A stretch of DNA of 64,000 nucleotides from DASVBE01 sp963770375 (GTDB taxonomy: Bacteria; Actinomycetota; Actinomycetes; Streptosporangiales; Streptosporangiaceae): assembly GCA_963770375.1 (NCBI GenBank), contig CAVYPM010000017.1, forward strand, positions 186,001 through 250,000, read 5' to 3'. Positions within the stretch are counted from its first letter, which is position 1; each line of letters begins with the position of its first letter. The position numbers were made by a program, and so were the translations under genes. Below, one piece after another: positions 57,959 to 64,000 of this stretch. The notes under the pieces were generated by a model. That model saw only the letters and a list, made by a program, of their open reading frames with translations, was not told the origin of the DNA and did no database searches.

Positions 57959-58432
57959 CTAGCCGGGGTGCGCCGCCACCAGCAGCAGCGCGTCCATCAC
58001 CCGCCACCAGTCCGGCTCGGCGAGGTCACGCCCGAGAGCCTGGCCGAGCAGCGCTAGCGCCGGCACGAGCTGAGCGGCGAGCTCGTCCGCGTCCCGGCCC
58101 AGCGCCGCCGCCATGGCCCGGGTCGCCTCCCGGAACCGCCGCGTGCGGCCGAGCCGGACCAGCGAACCCGGCGTCGGCGCAAACCCGGGCCCGGGCCCCG
58201 GCACCGCACCCGGCCCCGCGTCCTCCTCCGCCCCGAGCGTGATCTCCAGGCGCAGTCCCAGGGCCCCGGCCAGCCGGGACAGCGCCGCCGTGGTCGGGTT
58301 GCCCCGGCCGTTCTCCAGGTTCGCGATGTAGGGCACGGACAGGCCCGCGTCGGCCGCGACCGAGGCCACGGTCCGGCCCGCCGCGGTCCGCCGGGCCCGC
58401 AGCTGACGCCCGATCACCAGGTCCGCCGCCAT
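57959..58432 (-). CDS. XRE-family transcriptional regulator
   Basis: A 157-residue protein. The N-terminal helix-turn-helix (GRQLRARRTAAGRTVASVAADAGLSVPYIANLE pattern at about 8-40, then GRGNPTTAALSRLA) is followed by a Pro/Gly linker. A helical C-terminal segment of unknown type comes last. Divergent from the MFS exporter, which it probably represses through the palindromes between them. Confidence 0.88.
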   Translation of the reverse strand: MAADLVIGRQLRARRTAAGRTVASVAADAGLSVPYIANLENGRGNPTTAALSRLAGALGLRLEITLGAEEDAGPGAVPGPGPGFAPTPGSLVRLGRTRRFREATRAMAAALGRDADELAAQLVPALALLGQALGRDLAEPDWWRVMDALLLVAAHPG

Positions 58433-58446
58433 TCCCGCTCTCCTGT

Positions 58447-58488
58447 CTTGACAGACAAGTAATCACCAAAACTATTCTGACAGAATAG
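58447..58488. promoter_or_regulatory. Paired operators between XRE regulator and MFS gene
   Basis: CTATTCTG-A-CAGAATAG (58472-58488) is a perfect palindrome and CTTG-ACAGA-CAAG (58447-58459) a related one. Both share TGACAG, 25 bp apart centre to centre. A 16-bp tandem repeat (58499-58530) follows before the MFS ATG. Confidence 0.6.
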
Positions 58489-58541
58489 CCAACGGCAGGG
58501 CTAGTCCAACACGGGGCTAGTCCAACACGGGGGTAGCGGTC

Positions 58542-59831
58542 ATGTTCCAGGCGCTGCGGGTCCGGGATTTCCGCCTGCTGTGGGCCGGCGACCTGGTCAG
58601 CGATCTCGGCTCGTGGCTGCTGGTCCTGGCCGTCCCGGCGCACGTTTTCCTGGTCACCGGCTCGCTCCGGGCCACCGGCCTGACCCTCGCCGCGGAATAC
58701 CTGCCGATCCTGCTCCTCGGCCCGGCCGCCGGGGTCATCGCCGACCGCTGCGACCGCCGCCGGCTGATGGTCGGCGCCAGCCTGGCCTGTGCGGCCGCGG
58801 TCGCGCTCATGCTGGCGGGCCTGTCCCCCGGCCGGTACTGGGTGCTCTACGCCGCGCTGGTCGCCGAGAACAGCGGCATCGTGCTGTGCGCGCCCGCCTG
58901 GCAGGCCAGGATCCCGGCCATCGTGGGCACCGGCCCGTTGCTGAGCAGCGCCGGCGCGCTGAACGCGGTCAGCAGCGGAACCGTCCGGCTGATCGGCGGC
59001 CCGCTCGGCGGCGTCCTGCTGGCCGCGGCGGGCATCCGCTGGCTGATCTGCGCCGACGCCGCCAGTTACCTGCTCGCGGCGGGCGCGATCGCGCTGACCT
59101 CCCGGTCGGATCGCTACGCCCCGGTCCGCGTCCCCGCGCGCCACGACCGGCCTGCCCGGCCGTGGGTCACCGCGCTCCGCCGCCTGCCCGCCGTGGCGCT
59201 TCACGATCTTTCAGAAGGGATACGGTGCTTGCGGCGCGAGCCGCCCGCCCGGACCCTGCTCCCCGTCACCGCGGCCTTCCTGGCCGCCAACGCCTCGCTG
59301 AGCGCCGTCCTCATCCCGTTCACCCTGCGGCACCTGGGCGGCAGCGGCCCGGCCGGTTTCCTGCTCGCCGCCCTGGGCGCGGGCTTCCTGGCCGGCGCCC
59401 CGGTCATCCGCTGGCTGGTCGACCGGGTCCAGCCGCGCACCCTGCTGGCCGTGACCCTGTCCGTCAACGCGGCCGCCTGCCTGGCCCTGTTCACCTCGTC
59501 CGCGCTGGCCACCGCGCTGCCCGCGGCGGTCGCGGTCGGCCTGTCCGGCTCGATGACGCTGACCGCCGCCCAGGTCACCCTGCAGCGGGTGGTTCCCAAT
59601 GCGGTTCTCGGCCGGGTCACCGCGGCGTTCCTCACCGCCGAGGCCGCCGTCACGCTGGCCGGCGCGGTCGCCGGCCCCGTCCTCGCCCAGTCGGCGGGGT
59701 TCCCCGCCACCGCCGCGGTGGCCGCCGCGATCATGCTCCTCGCCGCCGCCCTGGCCCGCCTGACGATCCCCCGCCTGGCCACGCTCATCCCGCTGCCGCA
59801 GCCAGAAGGAACCCGGAGCACCGCCCGGTAA
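58542..59831 (+). CDS. MFS transporter, exporter type
   Basis: A 429-residue transporter with about 12 membrane helices. It opens FQALRVRDFRLLWAGDLVSDLGSWLLVLAVP, typical of EntS-like/macrolide-type exporters, and has the motif A-like GVIADRCDRRRLM after helix 2. The second half repeats the layout (FLAGAPVIRWLVDRVQPRTLLA). The cargo is unknown; control by the divergent XRE gene suggests a drug or metabolite efflux role. Confidence 0.9.
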   Translation: MFQALRVRDFRLLWAGDLVSDLGSWLLVLAVPAHVFLVTGSLRATGLTLAAEYLPILLLGPAAGVIADRCDRRRLMVGASLACAAAVALMLAGLSPGRYWVLYAALVAENSGIVLCAPAWQARIPAIVGTGPLLSSAGALNAVSSGTVRLIGGPLGGVLLAAAGIRWLICADAASYLLAAGAIALTSRSDRYAPVRVPARHDRPARPWVTALRRLPAVALHDLSEGIRCLRREPPARTLLPVTAAFLAANASLSAVLIPFTLRHLGGSGPAGFLLAALGAGFLAGAPVIRWLVDRVQPRTLLAVTLSVNAAACLALFTSSALATALPAAVAVGLSGSMTLTAAQVTLQRVVPNAVLGRVTAAFLTAEAAVTLAGAVAGPVLAQSAGFPATAAVAAAIMLLAAALARLTIPRLATLIPLPQPEGTRSTAR

Positions 59832-59843
59832 GCCGCCGGCGCA

Positions 59844-59868
59844 CCGGCCGTGCGCGGATCACGGCCGG
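59844..59868. terminator. Bidirectional terminator
   Basis: CCGGCCGTG (59844-59852) pairs with CACGGCCGG (59860-59868), extended by six more pairs beyond one mismatch, between the convergent MFS and hydrolase genes. Confidence 0.75.
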
Positions 59869-59891
59869 CGCGCCGAGGAGGCAGGCGGGTG

Positions 59892-60622
59892 TCAGATCAG
59901 CTGCCGGGCGAAGAACCGCAGCGCGCTGTCCGTCTCGAACCACGGCAGATCCCCGTGCTGGCCGGGATTGGCGTGCAGCGTCTTCTCGGCTGAGCTGAGG
60001 GCGTCGAAGACCGCCAGGCTCTGGGCCCGCGGTATCCGCTCGTCGTCCCACTGGACCAGGAACTGCACCGGCACGGTGATCCGCGCGGCGGTGCCGGCCA
60101 GCCCGGGCGACCCGGTCAGGCCCAGCACCGCGGCGCGGACCCGGGGCTCCGCGGCAACGAACGGCACACCGAGCCCGCCGCCCATCGACACGCCCCAGTA
60201 GCCCACCGGGCCGGCGCCGACCTGGCCGAGCTGCTGGACCGCGGTCACGACCGCCTGCCATTCCGCAACGACCTGCCCGGCCACGAGTGCCTGCAGGGCG
60301 GCGACCAGCGGCGCCGCGTCATCCCCGGCGGCCACGCGGGCCCGGTTCTCAGCGGCGATCCGGTCGAGTTCCGCGTCCTTCGGCCGGTCGCCGTGGTTGG
60401 GCACGTCGGCCGAGGCCACCGCGAAACCGCCCTCGGCCACAAAGCAGCGCGCCCGGGCCACGACGCCGGGGGCCTTCTTGTGCTGCCCGCCGCCGTGGCC
60501 CATCAGGATCAGGGGACGGGGCCGGCGGCGCCTTCCGGGGTCCACAGCACACCAGGGACCCCGCCGACGGTGAAGAGCTGTTCGGTGACGCCGTCCAGCG
60601 ACGTCGCAGCGATGAAACGCAT
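59892..60622 (-). pseudogene. Dienelactone hydrolase-like alpha/beta hydrolase, frameshifted as read
   Basis: From ATG 60622 a first frame gives RFIAATSLDGVTEQL, FTVGGVPGVLW and TPEGAAGPVP, then a stop. The other frame continues LILMGHGGGQHKKAPGVVAR, VGYWGVSMGGGLGVPFVAAE (nucleophile Ser), WDDERIP (Asp) and NPGQHGDLPW (His). One base added in the run 60512-60515 (GGGG on the plus strand) joins them. The catalytic triad is complete, so function is likely if the base is an error. Substrate unknown. Confidence 0.85.
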
Positions 60623-60800
60623 AGCGTTCAGGCCTTTCGTAACGCCTACTGCGGGCGCTCCCTAGGCCATGCGAGGGAGGGAGCCCCGACCTGTCATTGC
60701 GCTGATCGGTCTCACCTCCTCAGATCCGCACCGGTGCACGGCACCGCCGAACGTAACACAAAAGGGGCATCTAGCCGCCGGCTGATAGTCAGGCAGGAAT

Positions 60801-61403
60801 TCACGCCACGGGCCTGGTCCAGGTGAGCGAGTAGCGCCACAGCAGGTGACGGCGGTAGCGGACGCCGGGCAGGAGGTCCCCGGCCAGGGCCCGGATCTCC
60901 CGGTAGGTGTGCGCTGGCGGCCACACGGTCGGCGACGGGTGCTGCCAGTAGCCCCTGACCGCCCGGTAGCCGAGGTTGGCGATCACCGCGACGACGTCCA
61001 GGGGAAGGTCGAACCACCGGGACCGGGCCACGCCGTTGACCACCAGCGTGCCGCCGGGAGCCAGGAGGCCGGCCATCCGGGTCAGCGCCGCCGCCGGGTC
61101 CAGGTGATGCAGCGCGGCCACGCAGCTGACCAGGCCGAACGACGCGGCCGGAAACGGGTACTCAAGGAAGTCCCCGAGCACGTACTCGACCCGGCCGTCA
61201 GGCCCCTGCTCGCGGGCCAGCGCGATGCTGGGCTCATGCTTGTCGATCCCCACCACCTGCGGCACGCGAACGGCCAGCTCACGGGCCAGCATGCCCTCCC
61301 CGCAGCCCACGTCCAGCGCCCGCCGGCAGCCGTCCGGCACCGCCGCCAGGACCAGCGGGTAGTAGTGGGTGTTGTGGTTCCACCGCCGGTCCGGCCTGCC
61401 CAT
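60801..61403 (-). CDS. SAM-dependent methyltransferase, UbiE-like
   Basis: A 200-residue class I methyltransferase: RWNHNTHYYPLVLAAVPDG, SAM motif ALDVGCGEGMLARELA, VVGIDKHEPSIALA, CVAALHHLDPAAALTRM, LLAPGGTLVVNG. Substrate unknown. ATG 61403 is chosen. It starts 4 bp after the nitroreductase stop, so it is probably in the ctaD-ctaF-nitroreductase transcript. Confidence 0.9.
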   Translation of the reverse strand: MGRPDRRWNHNTHYYPLVLAAVPDGCRRALDVGCGEGMLARELAVRVPQVVGIDKHEPSIALAREQGPDGRVEYVLGDFLEYPFPAASFGLVSCVAALHHLDPAAALTRMAGLLAPGGTLVVNGVARSRWFDLPLDVVAVIANLGYRAVRGYWQHPSPTVWPPAHTYREIRALAGDLLPGVRYRRHLLWRYSLTWTRPVA

Positions 61404-61407
61404 GGGC

Positions 61408-62073
61408 CTAGCGGGCACCCTCCGGCCAGAGCGGCTCGGCGGCATCCAGGCCAGAGCCAGCGCCCCAGGTGTTGCGGTAGGTGACCTCGTGCGCGGGCCG
61501 TCTCGGCGCCACGCCCCACCGCCCCGTGGGATAGCCAAAGGACACGCAGCAGGCCATCTGCCAGCCCTTGCCCTCGGGCACGCCCAGGATCTCCAGCGTC
61601 TCCGCCGGATGGAAGTGGCCCAGCACCGAGGTCAGCGCGCTGCCCACCCCCTGCGCCCGGGCGGCCAGCTGCGCCGACCACACCGCCGGGAAGATCGACC
61701 CGCCGCTGCTGTCGCGGCTGAACGCGAACAGGTACAGCGGCACGTCCGCGAAGTGGTCCGCCAGCCACTGCGCCGAGGCCTGCACCTTCAGGAACGACAC
61801 GCTGGCCGGGTCAGACGGGTTCGCCCGCGCCGCCTCGAGCCGCGCCCGGTACGCCGTCTCCCACAGCTGCCGGATGCTGTCCGCGTACAGCGGCGCCAGC
61901 CGGGCCTTCACCGCCGGGTCGTCGACCAGCAGGAACCGCCAGTCCTGGGTGTTGCCGCCGCTCGGCGCGCGCACCGCGGCGTCCAGGATCCGCTCCTGCA
62001 CGGCCAGCGGGATCGGGTCGGTCCGCACCCGTCGCATCGCCCTGGTCGTGTACAGGGCCTCCCAGACGTCCAT
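61408..62073 (-). CDS. Nitroreductase family protein
   Basis: A 221-residue FMN oxidoreductase: EALYTTRAMRRVRTDPIP (FMN-phosphate-binding TxRxxRR-type opening), RAPSGGNTQDWRFLLV, AAVWSAQ-like FPAVWSAQLAARAQGVGSAL, and ILGVPEGKGWQMACCVSFGYP. Electron acceptor unknown. It lies 12 bp after ctaF. Confidence 0.9.
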   Translation of the reverse strand: MDVWEALYTTRAMRRVRTDPIPLAVQERILDAAVRAPSGGNTQDWRFLLVDDPAVKARLAPLYADSIRQLWETAYRARLEAARANPSDPASVSFLKVQASAQWLADHFADVPLYLFAFSRDSSGGSIFPAVWSAQLAARAQGVGSALTSVLGHFHPAETLEILGVPEGKGWQMACCVSFGYPTGRWGVAPRRPAHEVTYRNTWGAGSGLDAAEPLWPEGAR

Positions 62074-62085
62074 CAGGCGCCGCGC

Positions 62086-62481
62086 TCAGTGCGCGTAGTT
62101 GCCGCGGTAGTACTCGAACACGAAGCCGATCGCGCTGAGCACGGTGAAGCACGCGCCCAGCAGGAACAGCCACCAGCCGACCGCGAAACCCACCGCGGCC
62201 AGCGCGGCGGACAGGCCCAGGAACAGCGGCCACCAGCTGTGCGGGCTGAAGAAGCCCAGCTCGCCGGTGCCCTGCTCGATCTCGCCGCTGAGGTCGTCCT
62301 CCGGCCGCTTGGGCAGCCGGCGGCCGGTGAACAGCAGGTAGAAGCCCGTCAGGAAGGCCAGTGCGACGGACAGCGCGAGCGCGGTCGTGCCCGTCGGGTC
62401 GCCGGACACGTTCCAGTAGATGACGTCCAAGACGCCGAAGAACAGCGCGCAGCCAAGGAACAGATATCCCTCGACCTTCAT
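62086..62481 (-). CDS. ctaF: Cytochrome c oxidase subunit IV, actinobacterial type
   Basis: A 131-residue protein with four membrane helices: KVEGYLFLGCALFFGVLDVIYW, TALALSVALAFLTGFYLLF, WWPLFLGLSAALAAVGFAVGWWLFLLGACF (two helices), ending EYYRGNYAH. The soluble loop RPEDDLSGEIEQGTGELGFFSPHSWWP is the family signature, shown here only to locate it at about 60-86. It lies 39 bp after ctaD, as in other actinobacteria. Confidence 0.95.
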   Translation of the reverse strand: MKVEGYLFLGCALFFGVLDVIYWNVSGDPTGTTALALSVALAFLTGFYLLFTGRRLPKRPEDDLSGEIEQGTGELGFFSPHSWWPLFLGLSAALAAVGFAVGWWLFLLGACFTVLSAIGFVFEYYRGNYAH

Positions 62482-62520
62482 CGCGTCACTCCCGTCACTC
62501 CGGCGCGGCCGCTGGCCCCG

Positions 62521-64000
62521 CTAGTGCTCACTGGGGCCTCCGATGGCCTGCTTGCGGTGCTCGAGCGCCCGGTCCCGCCCGGCCTTGATGTGCGGGTAGT
62601 GCAGGTCGAACGCGGGCCGCTCGGACCTGATCCGCGGGATCGAGGTGAAGTTGTGCCGCGGCGGCGGGCAGGACGTGGCCCACTCCAGCGAGTTCGCGAA
62701 GCCCCACGGGTCGTCCTCGGTCACCTGCTCGCCGTGCTTCCACGTGATGTACACGTTCCAGATGAAGATCAGCGTGGACGCGCCCAGGATGAACGCGCCG
62801 ATCGAGGAGATCTGGTTCAGCGTGGTCACGTTGCCGGGCAGGTCCGGGTAGTTGGCGGTGCGCCGCGGCATGCCCTCCACGCCGATCCAGTGCTGCACCA
62901 GGAACGTCATGTTGAACCCGATGAACACCGCCCAGAAGTGCCACTTGCCCAGCGTGCTGTTGAGGATCTTGCCGGTGAACTTGGGCCACCAGAAGTAGAA
63001 CCCGCCGAACATGCAGAACACCACCGTGCCGAACAGCACGTAGTGGAAGTGCGCGACCACGAAGTACGAGTCGCTGACCGCGAAGTCCAGCGGCGGCGAG
63101 GCCAGGATGACCCCGGTCAGCCCGCCGAACAGGAACACGATCAGGAACCCGAGGATGAACAGCATGGCCGGCTCGAACGTGAGCTGGCCGCGCCAGATCG
63201 TGCCCACCCAGTTGAAGAACTTCACCCCGGTGGGCACCGCGATCAGGAACGTCATGAACGAGAAGAACGGCAGCAGCACCGCGCCGGTGGTGAACATGTG
63301 GTGCGCCCACACGGTCATTGACAGGCCGGCGATCGCGATCGTCGCGCCGACCAGGCCCTTGTAGCCGAACAGCGGCTTGCGGGCGAATACCGGGAGGACT
63401 TCGGTGGCGATGCCGAAGAACGGCAGCGCCACGATATAGACCTCGGGATGGCCGAAGAACCAGAACAGGTGCTGCCACAGGATCGCCCCGCCGCTGGCCG
63501 CGGTGAACACCTGCGCGCCGAGCTTGCGGTCGATCTCCAGCACCAGCAGCGCGGCGGCCAGCACCGGGAAGGCCAGCAGCACCAGCAGGCTGGTCAGCAG
63601 GATGTTCCAGGTGAAGATCGGCATCCGGAACATGGTCATGCCCGGCGCGCGCATGCAGATGATCGTGGTGACGAAGTTGACCCCGCCCAGGATCGTGCCG
63701 AGCCCGGACAGCACCAGGCCCATGATCCACATGTCCCCGCCGATGCCCGGCGAGTTCACCGCGCTGGTCAGCGGCGAGTAGGCGTACCAGCCGAAGGCCG
63801 CCGCCCCGCCCGGGGTCAGGAAGGACAGGACCAGGATTATCCCGCCGAACGTGAACATGTAGTAGCTGAGCAGGTTCAGCCGGGGGAACGCCACGTCCGG
63901 CGCGCCGATCTGGAGCGGCATGATCTCGTTCGCGAACCCGACGAACAGCGGCGTCGCGAACAGCAGCAGCATGATCGTGCCGTGCATGGTGAACAGCTCG
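62521..64000 (-). CDS. ctaD: Cytochrome aa3 oxidase subunit I (5' end off window)
   Basis: At least 493 residues of the haem-copper catalytic subunit; the N-terminus lies beyond base 64000, where the frame is still open (ELFTMHGTIM). Visible are the CuB/cross-linked His-Tyr motif FWFFGHPEVYI, CuB His pair in VWAHHMFTTG, and haem ligands in VVAHFHYVLFG. Proton-channel segments are also present. It ends in an Arg/His-rich cytoplasmic tail. It pairs with ctaE at 46.8 kb and ctaF downstream. Confidence 0.97.
   Translation of the reverse strand, partial: ELFTMHGTIMLLLFATPLFVGFANEIMPLQIGAPDVAFPRLNLLSYYMFTFGGIILVLSFLTPGGAAAFGWYAYSPLTSAVNSPGIGGDMWIMGLVLSGLGTILGGVNFVTTIICMRAPGMTMFRMPIFTWNILLTSLLVLLAFPVLAAALLVLEIDRKLGAQVFTAASGGAILWQHLFWFFGHPEVYIVALPFFGIATEVLPVFARKPLFGYKGLVGATIAIAGLSMTVWAHHMFTTGAVLLPFFSFMTFLIAVPTGVKFFNWVGTIWRGQLTFEPAMLFILGFLIVFLFGGLTGVILASPPLDFAVSDSYFVVAHFHYVLFGTVVFCMFGGFYFWWPKFTGKILNSTLGKWHFWAVFIGFNMTFLVQHWIGVEGMPRRTANYPDLPGNVTTLNQISSIGAFILGASTLIFIWNVYITWKHGEQVTEDDPWGFANSLEWATSCPPPRHNFTSIPRIRSERPAFDLHYPHIKAGRDRALEHRKQAIGGPSEH

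Overview
The window is high-GC actinobacterial DNA, probably from a filamentous, F420-using member of the Actinomycetes. The evidence is GTG/TTG starts, Rv2175c-, SAV_6107-, DUF397- and DUF1707-family genes, actinobacterial IHF, BldD, F420-dependent oxidoreductases and a cytochrome bcc-aa3 set. I cannot fix the genus.

Layout. 0.1-0.5 kb: mihF (-), then about 1.1 kb without a convincing gene. 1.5-11.8 kb: a complete UMP operon on the minus strand (pyrR-pyrB-pyrC-carA-carB-pyrK-pyrD-pyrF) with a PyrR-binding hairpin in its leader, divergent from bldD. 12.9-16.2 kb: HEPN-family gene, GNAT, metF, thiE and an Rv2175c-type DNA-binding gene. 16.3-19.8 kb: an FAD reductase divergent from thiO-thiS-thiG, which sit behind a TPP riboswitch. 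19.9-23.2 kb: a PknL-like PASTA kinase and endonuclease IV. 23.2-26.8 kb: an accessory patch (mini GntR, DUF574 methyltransferase, decayed XRE regulator with DUF397, DinB, NUDIX). 26.8-31.7 kb: sulfite-oxidase-like protein, DAHP synthase behind an aromatic leader peptide and attenuator, and F420/PPOX enzymes. 31.8-42.5 kb: phosphofructokinase with PPi-type residues, acyltransferase, esterase, ROK glucokinase, acyl-CoA synthetase and a PimB-like mannosyltransferase. 42.5-46.8 kb: NlpC/P60 hydrolase behind a c-di-AMP (ydaO) riboswitch, exonuclease, Lrp-type sensor, trpD and a receiver-like protein. 46.8-51.1 kb: ctaE-qcrC-qcrA-qcrB. 51.3-56.9 kb: a very large fused acyl-CoA carboxylase. 56.9-62.1 kb: small regulators, MFS exporter, hydrolase, methyltransferase and nitroreductase. 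62.1-64.0 kb: ctaF and the 3' part of ctaD, which runs off the window.

How it works together. Pyrimidine, thiamine, aromatic amino acid and cell-wall genes each carry a recognisable RNA-level switch: a PyrR loop, a TPP riboswitch, a leader-peptide attenuator and ydaO. The respiratory genes encode complex III and IV of an actinobacterial supercomplex.

Two things stand out. First, at least nine single-base frameshifts break otherwise conserved genes (pyrK, thiE, nfo, trpD, the carboxylase twice, a hydrolase, an XRE regulator twice), mostly at short G/C runs; consensus error is the likeliest cause. Second, an imperfect palindromic repeat of about 150 bp occurs twice (about 11.84-11.99 and 35.50-35.67 kb) with compensating changes in its stems, and no standard feature type explains it.
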